Origin: Actinomycetes bacterium
GTDB taxonomy: Bacteria; Actinomycetota; Actinomycetes; Mycobacteriales; Mycobacteriaceae
Direction of reading: 5' to 3'
Assembly: GCA_023460175.1 (NCBI GenBank)
Contig: JAEWRC010000195.1
Location: 1 to 64,000 of the forward strand
Length of the DNA stretch: 64,000 nucleotides
The translations under genes were made by a program, and so were the position numbers. The number at the start of each line of letters is the position of its first letter. The stretch's first letter is position 1. Below the pieces are notes generated by a model. The model made no database searches, was not told the origin of the DNA, and was given only the letters and a program-made list of their open reading frames with translations. Positions 22,175 through 30,212 of the stretch are shown here, piece by piece.

Positions 22175-22323
22175 AGACCATATAACAGAGTTGCAGGCCA
22201 ATCCTAGACACCTTCCCAAGGTAGGTAAGGATGCCGTAACTTCAGTCGCATTAATCTCCGTGCGCTGGGCGTTTAACGAGCGGTGAGTCGGTAAAAGCGG
22301 AGGACGTCACATGGCGGACCAAA

Positions 22324-22339
22324 TGTGATCTGTCTCACA
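22324..22339. promoter_or_regulatory. Perfect CRP-type site
   Basis: TGTGATCTGTCTCACA matches TGTGA-N6-TCACA at all 10 specified positions. It is 245 bp upstream of mmpS and 55 bp beyond the end of iolG; no plus-strand gene starts nearby, so mmpS-mmpL is the most likely target. Confidence 0.6.
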
Positions 22340-22393
22340 AAACGGTAGATATTCGCCTTGCGTCGCGTGGTAAAAAAGTTTGCTGGCGGGGGG

Positions 22394-23431
22394 TTATTGC
22401 GATGCCTCCCGGGCCGCCAACGCCACAGGCTCCGCCCGGCCGGTTTCCAGGGACCGCACCCCGGCGGCGCACACCGCGGCGGCGGCGTAACCATCCCAGG
22501 CGCCGGGTCCGTCGATGTGATCACCGGTGCGGGCGCCGGCCGCGACGGCGTCGACCCACCGCTGCACCTGGATGTCGTAGGCGCGACTGAACCGCCCGCG
22601 GAAGTCGGCGGCAATGCCGCCACCCCAGCCCCCGTCGGCGCTCTTGCGCACCAGTCCCACCTCCAGACCGATGAGCGCCGAACCCCGTTCGCCCACCACC
22701 TCCGTGCGCACCTCGTAGCCGACGCCGGTGGTGACGAACAGTTCCACATCCACGTGCCTGCCCGAGGCGGTCCGCAGGATCGCGACCTGCGGATCCTGCA
22801 AACCGGCCGGGGCGCCGGGGTTGGTGGCCGGGCACACGATCTGGATCGAGGCGATCTCCTCGTCGAGCAGGAAGCGCACGACATCCACCTCGTGCACCAG
22901 CGAGTCGCGGACCACCATCGCCGAATCGAAGCCCGCATGCACGTCCCGGTTGCGGTGCACACAGTGCATCAGCAGGGGGCGGCCGAGTTCGCCGGCGTCC
23001 AGCACGGCCTTGAGTTGGCGGTATTCGTCGTCGAAGCGACGCATGAACCCGACCTGGATCAGGCGCAGGCCCAGGGCCGCCTCCCGACGGACCACGTCCA
23101 GCGCGGTGTCGGAGTCCGTGGCCAGCGGCTTCTCGCACAGCACCGGCTTGCGGTGCTGCAGGCAGGCCAGCAGTTGTTCGTGGTGGGCGGGGCCCGGGCT
23201 GGCCAGCACCACCGCGTCCACGTCGGGATCGGCGATGGCGGCCAACGGGTCCTCGACGGCCCGGCAGCCCGGGATGGTCGCGGCCAGTTGCGCGGCCTTG
23301 GCCGGCAGGTGGTCGTTGACCACCGCGACGCGGGCGCCGGAGGTCCGGGTGCTCAGGCGCGCGACGTGGTCGGCGCCCATGACGCCGACTCCGATCACCG
23401 CGACCCGCAGATCGGCCTTCGGTGCGGTCAT
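22394..23431 (-). CDS. iolG: Gfo/Idh/MocA dehydrogenase, myo-inositol 2-dehydrogenase
   Basis: 345 residues. Rossmann motif IGVGVMGADH near the N-terminus, catalytic EKPLATD (about 100-106) with the conserved lysine, and DSLVHEVDVVR in the C-terminal domain. In inositol catabolism IolG oxidises myo-inositol to 2-keto-myo-inositol with NAD+. It begins 4 nt after the iolD stop and is the last gene of the five-gene iol operon. Confidence 0.88.
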   Translation of the reverse strand: MTAPKADLRVAVIGVGVMGADHVARLSTRTSGARVAVVNDHLPAKAAQLAATIPGCRAVEDPLAAIADPDVDAVVLASPGPAHHEQLLACLQHRKPVLCEKPLATDSDTALDVVRREAALGLRLIQVGFMRRFDDEYRQLKAVLDAGELGRPLLMHCVHRNRDVHAGFDSAMVVRDSLVHEVDVVRFLLDEEIASIQIVCPATNPGAPAGLQDPQVAILRTASGRHVDVELFVTTGVGYEVRTEVVGERGSALIGLEVGLVRKSADGGWGGGIAADFRGRFSRAYDIQVQRWVDAVAAGARTGDHIDGPGAWDGYAAAAVCAAGVRSLETGRAEPVALAAREASQ

Positions 23432-23435
23432 CCCG

Positions 23436-25391
23436 TCAGCTTTCGGTCGGCGTGATCAGCGGGCGTTGGACGCGTTTCCAGTCGGCGTAGCGCGCCTGGG
23501 CGCGTTGGGTGGACTCGAGCGTGGAGACCTCGCTGACCGGGACGTCCCACCACGAATTGCTGTCCGGTGCAGTCACACTCGGGTCGGTCTCGACATGGAT
23601 CACCGTCGTGCGTTCGGCGGCCTTGGCCGTCTTGACGGCGTCGGTGAACTCGGCGGCGGTGCGCACCCGGATGACGTCGGCGCCCAGGCTCGCGGCGTTG
23701 GCGGCGAGGTCGACGGGAAGTTTGTCGCCGTCGAGGCGGCCGTCGTCGTCGCGGTAGCGGTAGGCGGTGCCGAACCGTTGGGAGCCCAGCGATTCCGACA
23801 GCCCGCCGATGGACGCGAATCCGTGGTTCTGCACCAGCACCCCGATGATCTTGATGCCCTCCTGCACGGCGGTCGCCAGCTCGGTGGCCATCATCAGGTA
23901 CGAGCCGTCGCCGACCATCACGAACACGTCGCGGTCGGGGGCGGCCAGGCGCACCCCGATTCCCCCGGCGATCTCGTAGCCCATGCAAGAGAAGCCGTAT
24001 TCGACGTGATAGCCCTTGCGGTCGCGGGTGCGCCACAACTTGTGCAGGTCCCCGGGCATCGAACCGGCGGCGCACACCACCACGTCGCGCGGGTCGGACA
24101 GTGCGTTGACCAATCCGATGACCTGGTTCTGGTTCAGCGGCGTGTCGTCGGTGACCCGGACCGCGGCGTCGACGGTGGCGTTCCACTCGTCGACGAGTTC
24201 GGCGGTGCGCGTGCGGTACTCGGCGCTCACGGTGTGGTCGCTCAGGCTTTCCGCCAGGGCCGCCAGTGCTTCGCGGGCATCGGCGACGAGGCTGAGCCCG
24301 CCCTGCTTGACCGCATCGAGCGACGCGACGTTGATGTTGACGAAGCGCACGTCGGGATGGTTGAACGCGGTCCGCGAGGCGGAGGTGAAGTCGCTGTAGC
24401 GGGTGCCGATACCGATGACGACGTCGGCGTGGGTGGCCAGGGCGTTGGCGGCGGTGGTGCCGGTGGACCCGACGGCGCCGACGGACTGCGGGTGGTCGTG
24501 GGGCAGCGATCCCTTGCCGGCCTGGGTCTCGCTGACGGGGATCCCGGTGCGGGCGGCCAGGGCGGCCAGGGCGTCGCCGGCATCGGAGTAGATGACGCCG
24601 CCGCCGGCGACGATCAGCGGCGTGGCGCCCGACCGGATGAGGTCGGCGGCGCGCTCGAGCACCGCGCGCTCCGGCAGCGGGCGCCCGACGTGCCAGGTGC
24701 GTTCGGCGAACAGTGCGACCGGCCAGTCGAACGCCTCGGCCTGGACGTCCTGCGGCAAAGCGATTGTCGCGGCGCCGGTTTCGCTCGGGTCGGTGAGCAC
24801 CCGCATGGCGCCCAACAACGCGGCGGGCAGTTGCTCGGGCCGCCAGACCCGGTCGAAGTAGCGCGACAGCGGCTTGAAGGCGTCGTTGACGGTGATGTCG
24901 CCGCTGCCGGGCAACTCCAGTTCCTGCAGCACCGGCGCGCTGACGCGGGTGGCGAAGGTGTCCGACGGCAGCAGCAGCACCGGCAGCCGGTTGATGGTGG
25001 CCAGGGCGGCGCCGGTGAGCATGTTGGTGGCGCCCGGGCCGACGCTGGCGGTGACCGCCCAGGCCTGCAACCGGTCCCGCTGGCGCGCGTAGGCGACCGC
25101 GCTGTGCACCATGGCCTGTTCGTTGCGGCCCAGGACGTACCGCAGGCCCGGCGCGGTACCGGCGGCGCGGGCCTCGACCTCGTCCTGCAGCAGCGCCTGC
25201 CCGATCCCGGCGACGTTGCCGTGGCCGAAGATGCCGAAGCAGCCGGCGAAGAACCGGTGCCGGTCGCCGTCGCGTTCGACGTACTGGTTGGCCAGGAACC
25301 GGACCGTGGCCTGGGCGACGGTGAGCCGGACCCGGGGCTCGCCGTCGGCGAGCTTGTCGGTGGATTTCGGCGCGGTGGAAACCACGGTCAT
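23436..25391 (-). CDS. iolD: IolD, 3D-(3,5/4)-trihydroxycyclohexane-1,2-dione hydrolase
   Basis: 651 residues, a thiamine-diphosphate enzyme of the acetolactate-synthase fold that opens the six-membered ring to 5-deoxy-glucuronate. Visible marks: RYVLGRNEQAMVHSAVAYAR (PYR domain with the activating Glu), TASVGPGATNMLTGAA, and the TPP-binding segment VGDGSYLM...NHGFASI. ATG 25391 follows GAGGAGA and overlaps the iolB stop by 4 nt; upstream extension would read through iolB. Confidence 0.95.
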   Translation of the reverse strand: MTVVSTAPKSTDKLADGEPRVRLTVAQATVRFLANQYVERDGDRHRFFAGCFGIFGHGNVAGIGQALLQDEVEARAAGTAPGLRYVLGRNEQAMVHSAVAYARQRDRLQAWAVTASVGPGATNMLTGAALATINRLPVLLLPSDTFATRVSAPVLQELELPGSGDITVNDAFKPLSRYFDRVWRPEQLPAALLGAMRVLTDPSETGAATIALPQDVQAEAFDWPVALFAERTWHVGRPLPERAVLERAADLIRSGATPLIVAGGGVIYSDAGDALAALAARTGIPVSETQAGKGSLPHDHPQSVGAVGSTGTTAANALATHADVVIGIGTRYSDFTSASRTAFNHPDVRFVNINVASLDAVKQGGLSLVADAREALAALAESLSDHTVSAEYRTRTAELVDEWNATVDAAVRVTDDTPLNQNQVIGLVNALSDPRDVVVCAAGSMPGDLHKLWRTRDRKGYHVEYGFSCMGYEIAGGIGVRLAAPDRDVFVMVGDGSYLMMATELATAVQEGIKIIGVLVQNHGFASIGGLSESLGSQRFGTAYRYRDDDGRLDGDKLPVDLAANAASLGADVIRVRTAAEFTDAVKTAKAAERTTVIHVETDPSVTAPDSNSWWDVPVSEVSTLESTQRAQARYADWKRVQRPLITPTES

Positions 25392-26275
25392 TCTCCTCGG
25401 GTGCCGGCTGCGGGGAAGGGAAGGCGGGGGTCGACCTCCTGGTGCTCCCAGCTGCCGCGCAGCCAGGTGTGGGCCGGGTCGTCGCAGATCCGCCACGCCC
25501 GCTCGGGCCCGGATCCGGCCATCACGTTGAGGTAGTACATGTGATGGCCCGGTGCCGCGATGGACGGTCCGTGGTAGCCGTGCGGCACCAGCACCGCATC
25601 GCCGGAGCGCACCTCCTCGAGCACCTCGATGGGGCGCTGCGGCGTGCCGTAGACACGGTGATAGCCGAAACCCGGTGTGCCGGCGGGACTGTCGTCGATC
25701 TCGAAGTAGTAGATCTCTTCCAGCTGGGTTTCCACCTCGGTGTTCTCGTCGTGCTTGTGGGCCGGGTAGCTCGACCAGTTCCCGCCCGGGGTGAGCACCT
25801 CGCAGGCGATCAGCGAGTCCGCCTCGAAGGCGGTCGCGGTGCCGAAGTTGTGCACCTGGCGGCTGCAGTTGCCCGCGCCGCGCAGTTCGACGGCCACGTC
25901 GGCCGCGGCCACCCGGCGGTTGGGGAACGACGTGGCGGCCCGGGCGCCGCAGATTGCGAAGCGGCCGGTGCCGGCCAGCGTGTAGCTGCGGTCGATGCCG
26001 AGGTAGACCATGTCGGCGGGGCCGTCGAACACCGAGGCGCGCGGTGCCAGTTCGAAGGTTTCGCCGTCGCAGTGCACCGCGCCGCCGCCGGCCAGCGGCA
26101 GGATCATCACCTCGGTGCCGCCCGTGGCCAGTCGGATCTCCTGCGGCGCCGCGAATTCCACCACCTGCAGGCTGGATTCGGCCCAGCCGGCCGAGGCCGG
26201 GGTGATGTCGACCAGATACGGCGCACCGGCGGTCTCGGTGGCGCTGCCGGCGGGAATGTAGAGCTTGCTGTGCAC
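25388..26275 (-). CDS. iolB: IolB, 5-deoxy-glucuronate isomerase
   Basis: 295-residue bicupin that isomerises 5-deoxy-glucuronate to 2-deoxy-5-keto-gluconate. The metal-binding cupin motif PAHKHDENTEVETQLEE (about 166-182) and the second HGYHGPSIAAPGHHMYYLN are present. The GTG start at 26275 is 3 nt after the stop of the aldolase-like gene. Confidence 0.95.
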   Translation of the reverse strand: MHSKLYIPAGSATETAGAPYLVDITPASAGWAESSLQVVEFAAPQEIRLATGGTEVMILPLAGGGAVHCDGETFELAPRASVFDGPADMVYLGIDRSYTLAGTGRFAICGARAATSFPNRRVAAADVAVELRGAGNCSRQVHNFGTATAFEADSLIACEVLTPGGNWSSYPAHKHDENTEVETQLEEIYYFEIDDSPAGTPGFGYHRVYGTPQRPIEVLEEVRSGDAVLVPHGYHGPSIAAPGHHMYYLNVMAGSGPERAWRICDDPAHTWLRGSWEHQEVDPRLPFPAAGTRGE

Positions 26276-26278
26276 GGG

Positions 26279-27154
26279 CTACCTCACCATCGCCACGGCG
26301 GTGGCCACCGCGGAACTCACGTCGTCATCGGGCGGATACAGCAGGGTGCGGCCGACGATCAGGCCGCGCACCGACGGCAGGGCCAGCGCCTTCTCCCAAC
26401 TCGCGAAGGCCTGGTCGGGGTCGGTGGGGTCGCCGCCGAGCAGCAGCGTCGGCAGTGTCGTGGCGGCCATCACGCGGTCCATCTCCTCGACGACGGGCAG
26501 CTTCATCCAGGTGTAGGCCGAGGTCGAGCCCAGGCCCTGGGCGATGTGCACCGACTTGATGACGGCGTCGGGGCTCAAATCGTTGCGCACCTTGCCGTCG
26601 ACCCGGCCCGACAGGAACGGCTCGAGCATCGCGATCAGGCCACGCTCGGCGAGCTCGTCCACCGCGCGGGCGCACGCCGCCATGGTCGCCACCGTGCCCG
26701 GATCGTCGAGATCGATGCGGCACAGCATCTTTCCGCCGTTCATCTTGGCGACGGCGGTGGAGGTGGCGGTCGCCCCGGTCATCCGGTCGTCGAGTTCGAA
26801 ACTGGACCCGGCCAGCCCGCCGCGGTTGAACGACGAGAACACCACCTTGTCCTCGAGCGCACCCAACAGCACCAGGTCATCGAGGATGTCGGCGGTGGCC
26901 AGCACGCCGTCGACGCCGGGGTCGGCCAGCGCGGCGCGCAACCGGTCCAGCAGGTCGGTCCTGCTGTTCATCGCGGTCGGTCGGCTCCCGACGGACAGGG
27001 CGCCGCGGGCCGGGTGGTCGGCGGCGACGATCATCAGCCGTCCGTTGCCGCGGGAGACCGGGCGGGTGGTCCGAGCCTGCCAGGCCCGGGCGATGGCGCC
27101 CGGGTCCTGCGCGCGCAGGTCGGTGAGGTCCGCGTAGGTGGTCGCATCAGACAT
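26279..27154 (-). CDS. Cgl0158-type (beta/alpha)8 aldolase-like protein of the iol cluster
   Basis: 291 residues, probable class I aldolase barrel related to DeoC/LacD, of the type called Cgl0158 in corynebacterial inositol clusters. Segments such as LMIVAADHPARGAL, GVDGVLATADILDD, LIAMLEPFLSGRVDGK and TLLLGGDPTDPDQAF follow barrel strands; K142 in the NGGKML segment is one possible Schiff-base lysine, but I cannot fix it. As no IolJ homologue is seen, it may cleave 2-deoxy-5-keto-gluconate 6-phosphate. Overlaps iolC by 8 nt. Confidence 0.75.
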   Translation of the reverse strand: MSDATTYADLTDLRAQDPGAIARAWQARTTRPVSRGNGRLMIVAADHPARGALSVGSRPTAMNSRTDLLDRLRAALADPGVDGVLATADILDDLVLLGALEDKVVFSSFNRGGLAGSSFELDDRMTGATATSTAVAKMNGGKMLCRIDLDDPGTVATMAACARAVDELAERGLIAMLEPFLSGRVDGKVRNDLSPDAVIKSVHIAQGLGSTSAYTWMKLPVVEEMDRVMAATTLPTLLLGGDPTDPDQAFASWEKALALPSVRGLIVGRTLLYPPDDDVSSAVATAVAMVR

Positions 27155-28124
27155 TGGCGGCCTCCGCGGCGGCGTCGTCGGCCAGTGCGGCCACCTCGTC
27201 GGCGGTCGGCATGGCGGTGGAGCATTCGAGCCGGGAGGCGACGATCGCGCCGGCGGCGTTGGCGTGGCGCAGCGTCTTGGCCAGCGGCCAGTCGCGCAGC
27301 AGGCCGTGAATCAGGCTGCCGCCGAAGGCATCCCCGGCGCCCAGGCCGTTGACGACGTCCACCTCGTTGGGGGCCACCGTCACGGCCTCGTGCTTGGTCT
27401 TGCCCAGCACCCCGCGTGGGCCCTGTTTGACGATCGCCAGTTCCACGCCCAGATCCAGCAGCGCGTCGGCGGCCTTGTCGGGCTCGGTTTCGCCGACCGC
27501 GATCTCGCACTCCTCGCGGTTGCCCACCGCCACGGTGACGTGCTGCAGCGCGCGCTGCACCTGGGCGGTGGCCTCGGCCGCGCTCACCCAGAACATCGGG
27601 CGGTAGTCGAGGTCCAGCACTGTCAGCGGGGCGCGGCCGCGGGCCTGCCATGCCGCGAAATGCGCGCCGCGGCTGGGCTCTTCGGACAGGCCGGTGACCG
27701 TGGACCAGTACAGGCGGGCCGAGCGCACCGCGGCCAGGTCGAGCTCATCGGCGCGGATCTGCAGGTCGGGGGCCGACGGCTTGCGGTAGAAGTACAACGG
27801 GAAGTCGTCCGGCGGGAAGATCTCGCAGAACGTCACCGGGGTGGGGTATTGCCCGTGCGTGCTCACGTAGGTGTTGTCCACGCCGAGGCGGGCGAGTTCG
27901 GCGCGGACGAACCGGCCGAACGGATCGTCGCCGACCCCGGAGATCAATGCGCTGCGGTTGCCGAGACGCGCGGCGGCGACCGCGACGTTGGCCGCGCTGC
28001 CGCCCAAGAACTTTCCGAACGATTCGACGTCCTCGAGGCCGACTCCGACCTGCAGCGGGTAGACGTCGACGCCGCTGCGGCCGATGGCGAGGACGTCATG
28101 GGGCGGGGTGGATGAAGCAGTCAA
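27147..28124 (-). CDS. iolC: IolC, 5-dehydro-2-deoxygluconokinase (PfkB family)
   Basis: 325 residues from a TTG at 28124; an in-frame GTG at 28166 would add 14 residues. TTG is chosen because GGGAG lies 7 nt upstream and the resulting N-terminus (MTASSTPPHDVLAIGRSGVD) matches the family's usual start. PfkB marks: FLGGSAANVAVAAARLG near the N-terminus and the NGLGAGDAFGGSL anion-hole/catalytic Asp near the C-terminus. It phosphorylates 2-deoxy-5-keto-gluconate. First gene of the operon; the promoter overlaps the GntR operator at 28227. Confidence 0.93.
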   Translation of the reverse strand: MTASSTPPHDVLAIGRSGVDVYPLQVGVGLEDVESFGKFLGGSAANVAVAAARLGNRSALISGVGDDPFGRFVRAELARLGVDNTYVSTHGQYPTPVTFCEIFPPDDFPLYFYRKPSAPDLQIRADELDLAAVRSARLYWSTVTGLSEEPSRGAHFAAWQARGRAPLTVLDLDYRPMFWVSAAEATAQVQRALQHVTVAVGNREECEIAVGETEPDKAADALLDLGVELAIVKQGPRGVLGKTKHEAVTVAPNEVDVVNGLGAGDAFGGSLIHGLLRDWPLAKTLRHANAAGAIVASRLECSTAMPTADEVAALADDAAAEAANV

Positions 28125-28226
28125 GGCTTGACTCCCTGGTGCAAGTGGTGCGTGCGGGTGCGCCACCCCGATGGCGGCGAACGCACCGGCGTCTCGCTAT
28201 CGACTGTGCTATCCGATCCGGCCCAT

Positions 28227-28249
28227 GTCAAGACTTTGTTCTGACATTA
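28227..28249 (-). promoter_or_regulatory. 23-bp operator facing iolC (GntR site, copy 1)
   Basis: Reading toward iolC it starts TAATGTCAGAACAAAG and ends TCTTGAC, identical over 23 nt to the copy at 29093 that faces the ABC operon. It contains an imperfect dyad GTCA..AC...GT..TGAC, and TAATGT can serve as the -10, so the bound regulator would block polymerase. Confidence 0.8.
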
Positions 28250-28274
28250 TTACTTGCAGTCAATGGCATGTAAT
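28249..28274. promoter_or_regulatory. Second dyad and gntR promoter element
   Basis: ATTACTTGC (28249-28257) and GCATGTAAT (28266-28274) form an 8-of-9 inverted repeat with an 8-nt spacer. Its right arm overlaps TAATCT (28271-28276), a plausible -10 for gntR, which would allow autoregulation. Confidence 0.5.
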
Positions 28275-28320
28275 CTGAATCGCACCGCCGGGCGACGCCG
28301 GCGCGGGCCCGCCGAGAGGA

Positions 28321-29070
28321 ATGGGAGCCAGGGTGCCCACGATGCTGCAGATCGACCTGGACCGGTCGAGTCCGGTACCGCTGTACTTCCAGGTCGCGCA
28401 GGTTTTCGAGAAGGCCATCATGGATGGTGTGCTCAAGCCGGGGGAGCGGTTCGAGAACGAACTCGCCCTCGCCGACCGCCTCAACCTGTCGCGGCCCACC
28501 ACTCGTCGGGCCATCCAGGAACTCGTTGACAAGGGCCTGTTGGTGCGCAAGCGCGGGGTCGGCACGCAGGTGGTGCAGGCCCCGGTGCACCGGCCGGTCG
28601 AATTGACCAGTCTCTACGACGATCTCGCGCGCGCCGGCCAGGAACCCGCGACGCGGGTGCTCGACTACGCCGTCGGACCGGTGGCCGACGACGTGGCCGC
28701 GCAGTTGAACCTGGCGGTCGGTGCGGAGGTGGTCACCGTGCGCCGGTTGCGCTTCTCCGGCGGGCAGCCGTTGGCGTTGATGAGCAACCATCTGCCGGTC
28801 AACCTGGCCCCGGAGCGCGAGGAACTCGAGCGCTCGGGGCTGTATCAGGCGCTGCGGGCGCGCGGCGTGCATATTCGGTTGGCGCGCCAGCGGATCGGGG
28901 CCAAGTCCGCCGATCGCGAGGAGGCCAAGCTGCTCGACGAGAAGCCCAAGGCCCCGTTGCTGGTGATGGAGCGGACCGCCTTCGACGACTCGGGCCGCGC
29001 CGTCGAGTACGGCAGTCACGTCTACCGCGCCTCGCGTTACTACTTCGACACCACGCTCGTCGACCGCTGA
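28321..29070 (+). CDS. GntR-family (HutC subfamily, UTRA domain) regulator
   Basis: 249 residues if ATG 28321 is used; GTG 28333 (after GGGAG) or ATG 28342 are alternatives that shorten it by 4 or 7. Winged helix at about 15-80 (PLYFQVAQVFEKAI, LSRPTTRRAIQELVDKGLL), then the UTRA effector domain (about 95-240). It sits between the iol operon and the ABC importer, and an identical 23-bp site lies before each, so it is very likely their common repressor with inositol or a breakdown product as ligand (inference). Confidence 0.9.
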   Translation: MGARVPTMLQIDLDRSSPVPLYFQVAQVFEKAIMDGVLKPGERFENELALADRLNLSRPTTRRAIQELVDKGLLVRKRGVGTQVVQAPVHRPVELTSLYDDLARAGQEPATRVLDYAVGPVADDVAAQLNLAVGAEVVTVRRLRFSGGQPLALMSNHLPVNLAPEREELERSGLYQALRARGVHIRLARQRIGAKSADREEAKLLDEKPKAPLLVMERTAFDDSGRAVEYGSHVYRASRYYFDTTLVDR

Positions 29071-29092
29071 CCGCATCTTTGATAAGCGGTCC

Positions 29093-29115
29093 TAATGTCA
29101 GAACAAAGTCTTGAC
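29093..29115 (+). promoter_or_regulatory. 23-bp operator facing the ABC importer (GntR site, copy 2)
   Basis: Exact inverted copy of 28227-28249, with TAATGT at its upstream edge, 111 bp before the start of the substrate-binding protein. The flanking bases differ from copy 1, so identity ends sharply at 23 nt. Confidence 0.8.
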
Positions 29116-29122
29116 TTTCGAC

Positions 29123-29138
29123 TGTGAGCGGTATTACA
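29123..29138. promoter_or_regulatory. CRP-like site upstream of the ABC importer
   Basis: TGTGAGCGGTATTACA matches TGTGA-N6-TCACA at 9 of 10 positions. A TACCTG box lies at 29164-29169; if it is a -10, the site is centred near -45, a classical activator position. Confidence 0.5.
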
Positions 29139-29225
29139 TCGACGCCATAGCCGTGTCGCTTGCTACCTGAAGTCCCGGACCGCAAGCACCCGCGGCGATG
29201 TCGAGGACAGGGACGAGGAGAGACA

Positions 29226-30212
29226 ATGACGTTGAGTCGGCTCGTGGCGGCAATCGGGGCCGGGGCGCTGCTCGTGGGCATGACCGCGTGCTCCAGCACC
29301 GGCGGCAAGCCCGACACCAGCGGCGGTGGCATGGGCGCCGGCACTGCCGACACCCCGCGGATGAAGGTCGCCATGATCACCCACGAGGTCCCCGGCGACT
29401 CGTTCTGGGACCTGGTCCGCAAGGGCGCGGAGACCGCGGCCAAGAAGGACAACATCGAACTGCTCTACTCCGCCGACCCGGAGGCGCCCAACCAGGCCAA
29501 CCACGTGCAGTCCGCGGTGGACAGCGGGGTCGACGGCATCGCCGTCACGCTGGCCAAGCCCGACGCCATGCGCCCGGCGGTACGTAACGCGACGGCCAAG
29601 AACATCCCGGTGGTCGCCTTCAACGCCGGTCAGGACGCCTGGCTGGACATGGGGGTCACCCAGTACTTCGGGCAGGACGGCTTCATCGCCGGCCAGGAAG
29701 CCGGCAAGCGACTTGCCAACGAGGGCGCCCAGAAGGTCATCTGCGTGATCCACGAGCAGGGCCACGTCGACCTCGAGGCCCGCTGCGCGGGGGTCCGGGA
29801 CACCTTCCCGGCCGTCGAGACACTGAACGTCAACGGCAAGGACATGCCGTCGGTGGAATCGACGATCACCGCCAAGCTGCGCCAGGACCCCGCGGTGGAC
29901 ACCGTGCTCGCGCTCGGCGCGCCCTACGCGTTGACCGCGGTGCAGTCGGTGGGCAACGCCGGCAGCGACGCCGAGGTCGCCACCTTCGACACCAACGCCG
30001 CGCTCGTCGACGCGATCCGCAACGGCGACATCCAGTGGGCCGTCGACCAGCAGCCGTTCCTGCAGGGATACCTGGCCGTCGACTCGCTGTGGCTCTACCT
30101 CAACAACGGCAACGTGATCGGCGGCAACCAGCCGACGTTCACCGGGCCCGCGTTCATCGATGCGAGCAACATCGAGGATGTCGCCGAATACGCGAAGGCG
30201 GGAACCCGCTGA
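29226..30212 (+). CDS. Sugar ABC transporter substrate-binding lipoprotein (inositol importer, probable)
   Basis: 328 residues, type I periplasmic-binding fold (RbsB-like, DUF/peripla_BP_4): VAMITHEVPGDSFWDLVRKGAE, QSAVDSGVDGIAVTLAKPDAM, ALGAPYALTAVQ. The signal peptide ends in a lipobox GMTAC with C22 lipidated, so it is anchored outside the membrane. ATG 29226 follows GAGGAGAGA; upstream in-frame extension lacks a ribosome site. The ligand is inferred to be inositol or a related polyol from the adjacent iol operon and shared operator. Confidence 0.88.
   Translation: MTLSRLVAAIGAGALLVGMTACSSTGGKPDTSGGGMGAGTADTPRMKVAMITHEVPGDSFWDLVRKGAETAAKKDNIELLYSADPEAPNQANHVQSAVDSGVDGIAVTLAKPDAMRPAVRNATAKNIPVVAFNAGQDAWLDMGVTQYFGQDGFIAGQEAGKRLANEGAQKVICVIHEQGHVDLEARCAGVRDTFPAVETLNVNGKDMPSVESTITAKLRQDPAVDTVLALGAPYALTAVQSVGNAGSDAEVATFDTNAALVDAIRNGDIQWAVDQQPFLQGYLAVDSLWLYLNNGNVIGGNQPTFTGPAFIDASNIEDVAEYAKAGTR

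Larger units (their letters stand above)
22080..22393. other. Intergenic region upstream of mmpS, with dyads and a CRP site
   Basis: 314 bp between the iolG stop and mmpS start, both minus-strand. It holds CCGTTAACGG (22158-22167), an overlapping AACGG-AC-CCGTT dyad (22163-22174), a TATAT element (22179-22184) usable as a minus-strand -10, a perfect CRP consensus (22324-22339), and an A6 run (22372-22377) that would be a T-tail for the iol operon. No ORF looks real. Confidence 0.7.

Noticed and set aside
22221..22239. IdeR iron box upstream of mmpS
   Set aside because: Only about 13 of 19 positions agree with the consensus, below what I would trust, though MmpS/L links to siderophores made it tempting.
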